A stretch of DNA of 64,000 bases from DATHXC01 sp035459965 (GTDB lineage Bacteria; Pseudomonadota; Gammaproteobacteria; Burkholderiales; Methylophilaceae), in the NCBI GenBank assembly GCA_035459965.1, contig DATHXC010000004.1:434001-498000 (forward strand), in the 5' to 3' direction. The notes under the pieces are model-generated. The model was not told where the DNA came from. It did no database searches and saw only the letters and a program-made list of their open reading frames with translations. Each line of letters opens with the position of its first letter. Within the stretch, counting starts at the first letter, position 1. The position numbers and the translations under genes are program-made. Positions 26,998 through 34,921 of this stretch are shown piece by piece.

Positions 26998-27279
26998 TTG
27001 AAAAACACAATTATTTTTAGCGCCTTATTTTTATCAGCTTGTGTAACAGCCACGCCAACTTACGCTCCAGATGGTTCTAAAGCTCATAGCATAGACTGTT
27101 CGGACGAATTTTTGACTTGGGGTAGTTGCTATGAAAAAGCTGGAGAAATTTGCAAAGAAAAAGGTTACACGGTAGTGGCTGGTGGGACAGACTCCAAAAG
27201 CACCGTATCTGGTAATCAATATGGTGTGGTTGGAAGTACCACTCAAACTCGTAGCCTTGTTATTAAATGCAATCCGTAA
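26998..27279 (+). CDS. small putative lipoprotein
   Basis: A 93-residue protein with a short hydrophobic leader and a lipobox-like LSAC at residues 12-15. The mature part has several Cys residues (DCS, GSCYEKAGEICKEKGY, IKCNP) that may form disulfides, in a pattern I have seen in small hypothetical bacterial lipoproteins. The start is a TTG with GGGG upstream. It is the only plus-strand gene in the right half of the element. Function unknown. Confidence 0.6.
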   Translation: MKNTIIFSALFLSACVTATPTYAPDGSKAHSIDCSDEFLTWGSCYEKAGEICKEKGYTVVAGGTDSKSTVSGNQYGVVGSTTQTRSLVIKCNP

Positions 27280-27309
27280 TGAAGGTTATTAGGGTAATTT
27301 GGTAATGAA

Positions 27310-28524
27310 TTAATTATTTATCTGATCTTCTTTCATGTTTTCAATAAGGTAATCTGTAATCCTCTGCATCGGTATCCTAAGCCGTTCAGGATCATTGATA
27401 ATATATCCGGCTGTCACATCATTAGCCATCTTATGGTTGAGTAATCGCTTAAGTGCATAAGATGCAATATCCAGACTTTCAGCAATCGTGATGAATGTCC
27501 TTCTCAGGTCATGCGGGGTAAAGATCACCCCTGACTTTTCCACCACGATCTTCATCTGCTTGTTCGGGTCATCCATATAACCCTTAATGCCTGTACCTGC
27601 AAATACGAAGGGATTTTTCTCATGATTGTCGTCACTACGTCGTTTAAGTAGGTCATAGAGGAAATCACTTAAAGGCAAGGTATGGGCTTGTCGGTTCTTG
27701 GGGTCAGGAATGGTCAGGGTCTTGGCCCTGAAATCCACATCACGCCATTGCAGGGCCAGTCCTTCTTCACGTCTTAGTCCCGTAAATATAATTAACAGTA
27801 GGTAATCTTTTACAGCCCATCGGTTAGCTCCGTTTGAATAGGTAGGTAATTCATTGACAGCTTTAAACCATGCTGGCAGGTCATGGGGTTTGATAACAGT
27901 TTGCCTTCGCTCCACCCGATACCATGAGCGGGTTTGAGATATTCGCTTGACGGGATTATCTGCAATGATTGGATTGCCCTGGCTATCCTCATATTGGCCT
28001 AGTGCGAAATTAAAGATGGCACGCATATAACGCATGGCTAGGTTGGCTTGGGCTTCGCTTCGTTCACCAATCTGCCGATGCTTGCGCTCGATCATATCTT
28101 TACTGATCTCAGCTAATGGCTTGCCTTGCCAATCTTCGAAATGGGTTTTGGCGAAGCGGTTGTAATCATAGATGGTACGGGGCTTTAGGCTATTACGGGC
28201 TTGCAGATAGGCTTCATGCACTTCTGCCAGTGTAATGCTCTTTGCTCTACGCGCTTTATCAGCATCATTTGGGTTGACGCCACGGGATAGCATGCCCAAG
28301 ATGCTTTTCGCTTCATTACGGGCCTGTTCTGGAGCGTATAGGCCATGCCTGCCTATGGTGACCCTGATGGTTTTACGATCTATCTTGGCTTCTGCATAAT
28401 AGACCTTGCTACCTGATCCAACTCTAAGGCCAAAACCTTTTAATTCAGAATCACGGTAGAAGACCTGGCCTGCATCTGGATAGGGGATTTTATCGACGAA
28501 AGACTTAGTTAATTTATCTGACAT
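27310..28524 (-). CDS. tyrosine integrase (P4 type)
   Basis: A 404-residue site-specific recombinase. The N-terminal DUF4102-like domain (KLTKSFVDKIPYPDAGQ; YRDSELKGFGLRV) is followed by a core-binding domain. The catalytic domain has an Arg in TGLRREEGLAL, a His-x-x-Arg in TPHDLRRTF, a second His region in NHKMANDVTAGYI, and the nucleophile Tyr in that last motif. It sits next to the distal att repeat with its start facing it. Such integrases target tRNA 3' ends, matching the tRNA-Lys duplication. Confidence 0.95.
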   Translation of the reverse strand: MSDKLTKSFVDKIPYPDAGQVFYRDSELKGFGLRVGSGSKVYYAEAKIDRKTIRVTIGRHGLYAPEQARNEAKSILGMLSRGVNPNDADKARRAKSITLAEVHEAYLQARNSLKPRTIYDYNRFAKTHFEDWQGKPLAEISKDMIERKHRQIGERSEAQANLAMRYMRAIFNFALGQYEDSQGNPIIADNPVKRISQTRSWYRVERRQTVIKPHDLPAWFKAVNELPTYSNGANRWAVKDYLLLIIFTGLRREEGLALQWRDVDFRAKTLTIPDPKNRQAHTLPLSDFLYDLLKRRSDDNHEKNPFVFAGTGIKGYMDDPNKQMKIVVEKSGVIFTPHDLRRTFITIAESLDIASYALKRLLNHKMANDVTAGYIINDPERLRIPMQRITDYLIENMKEDQINN

Positions 28525-28544
28525 TTTGGGCTACTAACTAAAAT

Positions 28545-28565
28545 TAGTAGCCCTATAGTAGCCCA
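28545..28565 (+). repeat. 21-bp arm-type repeat, integrase end
   Basis: Identical to 18364-18384 and located in the 160 bp between the integrase start and the distal att core. It probably forms the other arm-binding site of the integrase, or lies in the integrase promoter. Confidence 0.6.
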
Positions 28566-28681
28566 GATAAATAAAATTGTGTAAAACAGTTTAAAGCTAA
28601 TTAAAATATAAATACATTAAATACAACAACATATATAACAATTTCAAACTTAATAAAATCCCGTAAAACCTATATTTGGGA

Positions 28682-28728
28682 ACTTTTAATCCGTTTGTCG
28701 TGGGTTCGATCCCCGCACAGCCCACCAA
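28682..28728 (+). repeat. att direct repeat, distal end
   Basis: A 47-base identical copy of the tRNA-Lys 3' end (18272-18318). The upstream tRNA half is absent here, so this is not a functional tRNA but the distal attachment site left by integration. Confidence 0.93.
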
Positions 28729-28732
28729 AAAA

Positions 28733-28764
28733 ACAGGGAGTTACGAGAAATCGTAGCTCCCTGT
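28733..28764 (+). terminator. hairpin after distal att repeat
   Basis: A 14-bp stem with one G-T pair (28733-28746 with 28751-28764, loop GAAA) followed by TTCATTT. It is similar in place and form to the hairpin after tRNA-Lys. It was probably the original terminator of the tRNA or of a previously integrated element. Confidence 0.65.
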
Positions 28765-28772
28765 TTCATTTC

Positions 28773-28791
28773 TGTAGCCCTATCGTAGCCA
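28773..28791 (+). repeat. third, degenerate arm-type repeat outside the element
   Basis: TGTAGCCCTATCGTAGCCA differs from the internal 21-mers by few bases and follows the distal hairpin exactly as the first copy follows the tRNA hairpin. This mirrors the left arm of the element and suggests the stub of an older related insertion. Confidence 0.55.
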
Positions 28792-28808
28792 GCACAACTG
28801 ATATCCTG

Positions 28809-29741
28809 TCAACGAATATGAATTTCATTGCGGTGAAAGTGTAGATAATCAATTTGGGATTGATTAAATGATCCTACGTTTTTAAATGGATCTATATGCC
28901 ATTTAGATAAAATACTTTTATCTAGATGGCTAGAAACTATCAATAGCCCAACATCTGAAAAGCTAAGGTAACCTTTATCAAAAAGGTGATCTATATGAGG
29001 TGCGAGGAGTAACCCATTATTACCGTCTAGCTTTTCTCGATCGCTAGACTGTGACCAAGGTTTAATGTGGCTAGCGATTAAGTGAGATTTGATATTCACA
29101 CCTGTTACACGACATTTTTTTTCAATAAGCTGAACGCGCGCTCTAAATAAGCCTTGACCTCTTCTTGCTCGTATTAATTGTTCTTTTTGAGTTTCTAAAA
29201 TATCGTTTCTTTGATCAACCTCATACTCTGCTACTACATCTGAGGCTGTCAAATCCTTGGGAATTATTATTTGGCTCGCAATTTCTTCAACTTGCCCATT
29301 CAGAATACTCTCTAAAACTTTACCCATTATTTGAGGTACTTCTGCTAAATAAACGCCCTGATTTCCTCTTCCATTTAGTTGTAATGGTGAGTATTTGTGA
29401 GGAAGAGTATTTGCCAAAAGATGCATGTAAGTTGAGGGTTTAATCGGCGATGCTAATTCGAAAAATTCTACTTTCACGAACCATCCATCAGCATTCCAGT
29501 TTGCGCCTAAATTCCCGAACTCAGTCGGCTTGGGTGAGGCTGAAGCTTTTTCTGTGACAATGCCGACAGCTTTTATGTATGTATCACAAAAGGAAAAAAT
29601 AACATCACCCAGCTCAACATGAAGCATGTTGATATAGAACTGGTTTTTTCCGCCATTAGCATTGGTTTTTGGCGACCATAAATAGCCCCCATTGATTTCA
29701 TGCTTATATGTCTGGTTCTGATTAACCCACCAATAACGCAT
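28809..29741 (-). CDS. EVE-like/HNH endonuclease
   Basis: A 310-residue protein with two parts. The N-terminal half (about 1-130; RYWWVNQNQTYKHEINGGYLW, key MRYWWVNQ and ELGDVIFSF) resembles an EVE/PUA-like modified-base reader. The C-terminal half (about 190-300) is an HNH nuclease with CRVTG, SHLIASHIKPWS, NGLLLAPHIDHLFDKG. Such fusions are modification-dependent restriction enzymes in defence islands. It lies outside the 47-bp repeat but is AT-rich and flanked on the left by an arm-type repeat, so it may belong to an older insertion. The EVE assignment is by pattern only. Confidence 0.75.
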   Translation of the reverse strand: MRYWWVNQNQTYKHEINGGYLWSPKTNANGGKNQFYINMLHVELGDVIFSFCDTYIKAVGIVTEKASASPKPTEFGNLGANWNADGWFVKVEFFELASPIKPSTYMHLLANTLPHKYSPLQLNGRGNQGVYLAEVPQIMGKVLESILNGQVEEIASQIIIPKDLTASDVVAEYEVDQRNDILETQKEQLIRARRGQGLFRARVQLIEKKCRVTGVNIKSHLIASHIKPWSQSSDREKLDGNNGLLLAPHIDHLFDKGYLSFSDVGLLIVSSHLDKSILSKWHIDPFKNVGSFNQSQIDYLHFHRNEIHIR

Positions 29742-30016
29742 ATATATGCCTAATAAAGTCGGAGTGAAGTATCTGTTTCAAGCATGATCACTTTATCAAA
29801 GCTTCCTAAAAAATCTAACACAATAATTTTTCATGAAATTATACGTCTACTTAATTTACACCATAGGCTCTGTGCATTTCTTCACACTCAATGTGTATTT
29901 ATGCGGGGTTGTGCATGAAGCTGCTATTGGGGATGATGTAACAACTAAAATTGTCCTATCGTTGTCTCTTAGTTTCTGCAAGTTTCTATCTAGCTCAATC
30001 TCGTAAGGAATTAACT

Positions 30017-30475
30017 ATGGCGACCCTTAATATCAATGGTGTGCCTCACCAAGTGGATGTCCCGGGCGATACGCCGCTGCTTTGGGTGATTCGTGATGTT
30101 GTGGGTTTAACCGGTACCAAGTTCGGTTGCGGAGTTGCCCAGTGTGGGGCTTGCACGGTGCATATTGATGGTAAGGCAACGCGATCCTGTGTATTGCCGA
30201 TTTCTGCGGTGGGCGATCAGAAGGTCACTACGATAGAGGCCGTGGGCAAGAGTGCCAGCGGTAAAAAAGTGCAGGAAGCCTGGCTGGACCTAGAAGTGGT
30301 GCAATGTGGTTATTGCCAGTCTGGCCAGATTATGTCGGCGGCAGCTTTGCTGAGCCATACACCTAACCCGGATGATGCCCAAATAGATGCTGCGATGGCA
30401 GGCAATATCTGCCGCTGTGGCACTTATCCCCGTATTCGCGCTGCTATCAAGCACGCAGCAAAAGAAGGAGCCTGA
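30017..30475 (+). CDS. 2Fe-2S subunit of a molybdenum hydroxylase
   Basis: A 152-residue iron-sulfur subunit of the isoquinoline 1-oxidoreductase/aldehyde oxidoreductase type. The N-terminal plant-ferredoxin cluster is CGVAQCGACTVH plus a later Cys, and the C-terminal cluster is CGYCQSGQ with GNICRCGTY. I chose the ATG at 30017 because the family starts with the MATLNINGVPHQV sequence and AAGGAA lies just upstream. It passes electrons from the Moco subunit encoded next (stop and start one base apart) to the cytochrome encoded third. Confidence 0.94.
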   Translation: MATLNINGVPHQVDVPGDTPLLWVIRDVVGLTGTKFGCGVAQCGACTVHIDGKATRSCVLPISAVGDQKVTTIEAVGKSASGKKVQEAWLDLEVVQCGYCQSGQIMSAAALLSHTPNPDDAQIDAAMAGNICRCGTYPRIRAAIKHAAKEGA

Positions 30476-30476
30476 T

Positions 30477-32696
30477 ATGTCGCAAGGCTTAATACAAGCA
30501 TTATCTAGTACCCATACCGTACCCAACCCACCGCGTCGCAATTTTCTCAAACTGGCAGCTACTGTTAGCGCTACCGCGGGTGGCGGCATGTTGCTGGGCA
30601 TCAGTTTCCCGGCGAACAGTGATGGCAAACCTTCACAAGCTTACAGCGAGGCTGGTGCGGGTAAAGCGGTTTTCTCGCCTAATGCGTTTATTGAAATTAA
30701 CGCCGCAGGCCAAGTCACGCTGATTATGTCCAAGGTGGAAATGGGGCAGGGCGTGTATACCTCTATCCCCATGCTGATTGCGGAAGAGCTGGAAGTTGAC
30801 CTTGATAAAGTGAAGCTGGAGCATGCGCCGCCAAACGACAAGCTATATGCGGACCCTATGCTGGGTGCGCAGGTGACGGGTGGTTCTACTTCGATACGCA
30901 CCTTGTGGCAACCTATGCGGCAAGCGGGTGCGACTTGTCGCACATTGCTTATTGCAGCCGCTGCCAAGACATGGAAAGTCGACCCAGCCAGTTGCCACGC
31001 GCAATCAGGCCAAGTGATACACGATGCCAGTGGCCGTAAGCTGGGCTATGGTGAGCTGGTGAAAGTAGCGGCAACGCTGCCTGTGCCCAAAACCGTGGCA
31101 TTGAAGGACCCCAAGGATTTCAAGCTGATCGGCACACCAGCGCGCCGACTGGATAGCCCGGACAAAGTGAATGGCTTGGCCAAGTTTGGTATTGATGCGC
31201 AGATACCCGGGATGAAGTTTGCCGTGATTGCCACCAGCCCGGTGTTTGGTGGCAGGCTGGTGAGCGTAGATGATAGCCTTGCCTTGAAAATGCCGGGCGT
31301 GCTGCAAGTGGTGAAAGTAGATAATGCCGTTGCGGTGGTAGCCAACAATACCTGGGCCGCCAAGCGAGGTTTGGGTGCGCTCGATATTAAGTGGGATGAA
31401 GGTAAGAGCAGCAATGTCAGCTCCGCAGACTTGATTGCAGACCTCAAGCAGGCGGCCAACAAGACTGGCGCGGTGGCTCGCCGCGATGGCAATGCGGCCA
31501 AGGCTTACAGCAAGGCAGATAAAACGCTGAATGTGGTCTATCAGCAGCCTTTTCTGGCGCATGCCACCATGGAGCCCATGAACTGCACGGTGCAGATCGG
31601 CCCGGATGGTTGTGATATCTGGGTGGGCACGCAAATCCCCACGTTTGCGCAGGGCATGGCGGCCAAGACTGCAGGTATCCCGGTAGAAAAAGTGCGATTA
31701 CATAACTATCTGATTGGTGGTGGCTTTGGCCGTCGTCTGGAATTCGATGGCGTGGTGCAGGCAGTGAAGATCGCTATGCAAGTGAAAGGCGCAGTGAAAG
31801 TGATCTGGACGCGTGAAGAAGATATCCAGCACGATATGTTCCGCCCCTATTACTACGACCGCATTTCCGCAGGGCTGGATGCCAACGGCAAGCCGATTGC
31901 CTGGACGCACCGTATTGTCGGGTCATCCATCATGGCGCGGTTCGCGCCGCCAGCAATTAAGAACGGGGTCGACCCGGATGCGGTGGAAGTTTCTTCCGAG
32001 CCACCCTATGACTTACCCAATATCTACGTGGATTACGTGCGGCAGGAGCCACGCGATGTGCCTACTGCATTCTGGCGTGGTGTTGGCCCGACGCGCGGCA
32101 CCTTCGTGGTGGAAAGCTTTATCGACGAGCTGGCCGCGCTGGCGAAGATCGATCCGGTCAAATACCGGCTTGATCTCTTAGGTAAAACACCAAGGCTTAA
32201 AACTGCACTTGAGCTGGCGGTTGAGAAAAGTGATTGGGGCAAGCCTGTGAGCAAAGGCCAGGGCCGTGGTGTATCGGCAATGCATGCCTTCGGCAGTTTC
32301 CTTGGCATGGTGGTGGAAGTCACAGTTAATGACCAAGGAGAAGTGAAGGTAGAGCGCGTGGTATGTGCCGTAGATTGCGGCATGACAGTTAACCCGAATA
32401 CGGTCATCGCCCAAATCGAAGGTGGCGTGATTTTCGGGCTGACCGCAGTGCTCTACAACGAAATCACCATCAAGCATGGCCGGGTGGAGCAGAACAACTT
32501 CAACGATTATCGCATGCTGCGTATCAATGAAGCACCCAAGATAGAAGTGCACCTGATCCCCAGTGCGGAAGCGCCGGGCGGTATTGGTGAGCCGGGGACT
32601 GCAGCTATCGGCGCAGCATTGACCAATGCGGTATTCGCGGCGACCGGCAAGCGCATCAGGACACTGCCAATCGGAAATCAACTGCAAAAAGCATAA
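30477..32696 (+). CDS. molybdopterin-binding subunit (IorB/aldehyde oxidase type)
   Basis: A 739-residue catalytic subunit of the xanthine dehydrogenase family, exported by Tat: RRNFLKLAATVSA occurs near residue 20, followed by a hydrophobic stretch. Moco-binding signatures include KVEMGQGVYTSIPML, GGGFGRRLEFDGV and the C-terminal GGIGEPGTAAIGAAL, whose Glu is the catalytic base. It probably oxidises an aldehyde or N-heterocycle in the periplasm; the substrate is not known. The frame extends upstream, but the ATG at 30477 follows a GAAGGAG site and overlaps nothing essential. No Moco maturation gene is adjacent. Confidence 0.92.
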   Translation: MSQGLIQALSSTHTVPNPPRRNFLKLAATVSATAGGGMLLGISFPANSDGKPSQAYSEAGAGKAVFSPNAFIEINAAGQVTLIMSKVEMGQGVYTSIPMLIAEELEVDLDKVKLEHAPPNDKLYADPMLGAQVTGGSTSIRTLWQPMRQAGATCRTLLIAAAAKTWKVDPASCHAQSGQVIHDASGRKLGYGELVKVAATLPVPKTVALKDPKDFKLIGTPARRLDSPDKVNGLAKFGIDAQIPGMKFAVIATSPVFGGRLVSVDDSLALKMPGVLQVVKVDNAVAVVANNTWAAKRGLGALDIKWDEGKSSNVSSADLIADLKQAANKTGAVARRDGNAAKAYSKADKTLNVVYQQPFLAHATMEPMNCTVQIGPDGCDIWVGTQIPTFAQGMAAKTAGIPVEKVRLHNYLIGGGFGRRLEFDGVVQAVKIAMQVKGAVKVIWTREEDIQHDMFRPYYYDRISAGLDANGKPIAWTHRIVGSSIMARFAPPAIKNGVDPDAVEVSSEPPYDLPNIYVDYVRQEPRDVPTAFWRGVGPTRGTFVVESFIDELAALAKIDPVKYRLDLLGKTPRLKTALELAVEKSDWGKPVSKGQGRGVSAMHAFGSFLGMVVEVTVNDQGEVKVERVVCAVDCGMTVNPNTVIAQIEGGVIFGLTAVLYNEITIKHGRVEQNNFNDYRMLRINEAPKIEVHLIPSAEAPGGIGEPGTAAIGAALTNAVFAATGKRIRTLPIGNQLQKA

Positions 32697-32707
32697 AGGA
32701 TATTTCG

Positions 32708-34000
32708 ATGAGCCTATCTAGCCAATACATTACTAGCCGATATATGCGACTGTTTGCCGGTTTATTTATGCTGGGCGCGTCCATTTATGCGCAGGCAGAT
32801 GATCAGGATGCCATCAGCAAAGGTGCCTATCTGGCGAAGGTCGGCGATTGCATCTCTTGCCATACTGCGCCGCATGGCAAGGAGTTTGCGGGTGGCCTGC
32901 CCATGCTCACGCCATTGGGAGCGATCTATACCACCAATATCACACCCGACGCCGGAACCGGCATAGGGCGCTATTCAGAGGCTGATTTCGCCAGGGCTGT
33001 GCGCAAGGGTGTGGCTAAAGACGGTCATCATTTATATCCGGCCATGCCTTATCCCTCGTACACCAAGGTGAGTGATGAAGATATTCACTTGCTGTATGTG
33101 TACTTTATGAAGGCGGTAAAACCCGTCAGCCAGGCTAACAAGCAGAGCGAGATTCCATGGCCATTGAATGCACGCTGGCCTTTAGCTGCCTGGAATTTTG
33201 TGTTTCTCAAAGATGGTGTTTATAAAGCCAACCCCAAGCAGGATGCGAGCTGGAATCGTGGTGCATATCTGGTACAGGGCCTTGGCCATTGTGGCGCTTG
33301 CCATACCCCGCGTGGATTCGCGTTCCAGGAAAAAGCGCTGGATGAAACACGCAAGAAATTCCTCACTGGGGAGACACTAGAAGGTTGGTCAGCAAGCAAC
33401 TTGGCCGGTGACCATAATGCCGGGCTGGGCCGCTGGTCTGAAGGCGACATCACGATTTACCTGAAATATGGAGCCAACCAGCACAGCTCTGCATTCGGCA
33501 CCATGACCACCGTCATCAATAACAGCACTGAGGCCATGACGACCCCAGATTTGGCTGCTATATCGAAATACCTGAAAACACTGCCAGCGGCAGTAGAGAA
33601 AGGGCAAGCGCCTTATCAATACAAGGCAGAAGATACGCTGGCACAGCTTAAGCAACCCACGAAATACACAGGTGCCAGGTTGTATCAGCAATATTGCCTG
33701 GCTTGCCACGGGGCAGATGGCAAAGGCGTTGCACCTTACCTGTCTCCGCTAGCGGGCAACCCGGCGATGATGGACCCGGATCCATCTTCGCTGATCAATG
33801 TGGTGCTGAACGGGTCACCACAACTGCGTCCACAAGGTATCGCCGCGCCTTACAACATGCCGAAATTCCGCACGGTACTCAACGATGAGCAGATCGCCCA
33901 ACTGGTGAGCTTTATGCAGGCAAGCTGGAACCATAATCTTTCGGCCACTGACGCAAAAGCCGTCGCAAAGATCAGGAAATTGCCACCATCGGCACATTAA
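32708..34000 (+). CDS. triheme cytochrome c subunit
   Basis: A 430-residue periplasmic protein with a signal peptide (LFAGLFMLGASIYAQA) and three heme-attachment motifs: CISCH (about residue 49), CGACH (about 196) and CLACH (about 330). This matches the cytochrome subunit of membrane alcohol, gluconate and aldehyde dehydrogenases. It lies 11 bases after the Moco subunit, so the three genes form a periplasmic dehydrogenase that delivers electrons to the respiratory chain at the quinone or oxidase level. Confidence 0.94.
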   Translation: MSLSSQYITSRYMRLFAGLFMLGASIYAQADDQDAISKGAYLAKVGDCISCHTAPHGKEFAGGLPMLTPLGAIYTTNITPDAGTGIGRYSEADFARAVRKGVAKDGHHLYPAMPYPSYTKVSDEDIHLLYVYFMKAVKPVSQANKQSEIPWPLNARWPLAAWNFVFLKDGVYKANPKQDASWNRGAYLVQGLGHCGACHTPRGFAFQEKALDETRKKFLTGETLEGWSASNLAGDHNAGLGRWSEGDITIYLKYGANQHSSAFGTMTTVINNSTEAMTTPDLAAISKYLKTLPAAVEKGQAPYQYKAEDTLAQLKQPTKYTGARLYQQYCLACHGADGKGVAPYLSPLAGNPAMMDPDPSSLINVVLNGSPQLRPQGIAAPYNMPKFRTVLNDEQIAQLVSFMQASWNHNLSATDAKAVAKIRKLPPSAH

Positions 34001-34172
34001 TAACTTTATTCCTCTTTTAGTTTTATCAGGGTAGTTTGTGAGCTAGCGTCCAATCAAGAACCAACCCATTGAATACTAAAAATAAAAACATGACAGCGCG
34101 GATGATTTGCTGAATGCGGCTGACAAGCTCTGTATCAGCAAAAAAATGAAAATCGCTAAGGAGGCTTTAAGT

Positions 34173-34436
34173 CTAATCTAGTTTGGTCGGAGCCTTGTTG
34201 GCAGGTTTCGCCAGGCTTTTTGTGGCTTTCTTAGCCTCTTTACGCTGTTTTCTCGCAATACGCCAATCGGCAATTCTTTGCTGCCTGGCCATAATGGTAA
34301 TCACCAGAACCGCCCACGCCAACGCTGCCAGAAACACCAGGCTGCTGTATATGCTCACTACCATCAAGTGTGGGAATGCCGTGGTCATGACCAATGGTAG
34401 TATCGCTAGTAGCAGACCTAGCAGTATTAACAACAT
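34173..34436 (-). CDS. small membrane protein with basic tail
   Basis: An 87-residue protein with two hydrophobic helices (about 2-20 and 27-50) and a Lys/Arg-rich cytoplasmic tail (RIARKQRKEAKKATK). I do not recognise the family. An AGGAGA ribosome binding site precedes the ATG on this strand. It stands alone between the cytochrome and the XRE regulators. Function unknown. Confidence 0.65.
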   Translation of the reverse strand: MLLILLGLLLAILPLVMTTAFPHLMVVSIYSSLVFLAALAWAVLVITIMARQQRIADWRIARKQRKEAKKATKSLAKPANKAPTKLD

Positions 34437-34578
34437 GATTTCTCCTCATTATTTCTATTCATCTGTCACTCTTGAAACTGAGTTGCTGTGACAGCCCAAT
34501 TTTATCAACTATTCATTATTTGCAAATTTCAGCAGCATTAAAGCTGACGTCCGCAATACAGAAAAGTTGCGGCTGACT

Positions 34579-34603
34579 ATAGTCCGTTGGACTTCTGTCC
34601 GTT
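34579..34603. promoter_or_regulatory. AGTCC-GGACT inverted repeat, candidate operator
   Basis: ATAGTCCGTTGGACT contains the palindrome AGTCC-N3-GGACT, followed six bases later by GTCCGTT. It lies 91 bp before the first XRE gene. The core ATAGTCCGTT recurs at 35705-35714, 109 bp before the third XRE gene. Confidence 0.4.
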
Positions 34604-34669
34604 GTGGCTTTTGACACTAGCCACTACTCTTGCGGAACAAAAAATCTCAATCCAAGGCCATATGGCAAT

Positions 34670-34906
34670 ATGTTCGACCTAAGCATTTACGGTAAAACAC
34701 TTAAAGATATCAGGACACAAAAAGGGATTTCTCAGCAAGAGCTGGCTTTTATGACTGAGCTGGATCGAACCTATATTTCGATGCTGGAACGTAACCTGCG
34801 TCAGCCCAGCCTGGAAACTGTATTTAAAATCTCCGTCGCGCTAGGCTTCAAGGCATCTGAGTTTATTGCCTTGATTGAAACTACGCCGCCCCAATTAAAT
34901 TCCTGA
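34670..34906 (+). CDS. XRE-family regulator (paralogue 1)
   Basis: A 78-residue single-domain Xre/Cro-type helix-turn-helix protein with RTQKGISQQELAFMTELDRTYISMLERN (core LDRTYISMLER) and a PSLETVFKIS helix. It is one of three paralogues within 1.5 kb sharing the LDR-S/TYIS-MLERG-R-PSL pattern. I chose the ATG at 34670 because it starts the domain; an upstream frame to 34604 adds 22 residues without similarity. It converges on the XRE-PAS gene. Confidence 0.82.
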   Translation: MFDLSIYGKTLKDIRTQKGISQQELAFMTELDRTYISMLERNLRQPSLETVFKISVALGFKASEFIALIETTPPQLNS

Positions 34907-34921
34907 GTCGGGCCTTCAATA

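Larger units (their letters stand above)
18272..28728. mobile_element. integrated element at tRNA-Lys with defence cargo
   Basis: About 10.4 kb bounded by a 47-bp direct repeat of the tRNA-Lys 3' end, with a P4-type tyrosine integrase gene beside the distal repeat. The interior is visibly more AT-rich than the flanks. The core functions are integrase, AlpA-like regulator and an HUH Rep. The rest is a GIY-YIG protein, a restriction-modification set, Kiwa, an HNH nuclease and two unknowns. No capsid, tail or conjugation genes are present, so it is a satellite-like or mobilisable island rather than a complete prophage. Confidence 0.9.

Noticed and set aside
28682..28728. Second tRNA-Lys gene
   Set aside because: Only the 3' part from the anticodon loop onward is present; the acceptor and D arm are missing, so it is an att copy.
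31005..31634. A 209-residue minus-strand frame inside the Moco subunit gene
   Set aside because: It is antisense to a conserved gene; its His-rich composition is an artefact of the opposite strand.
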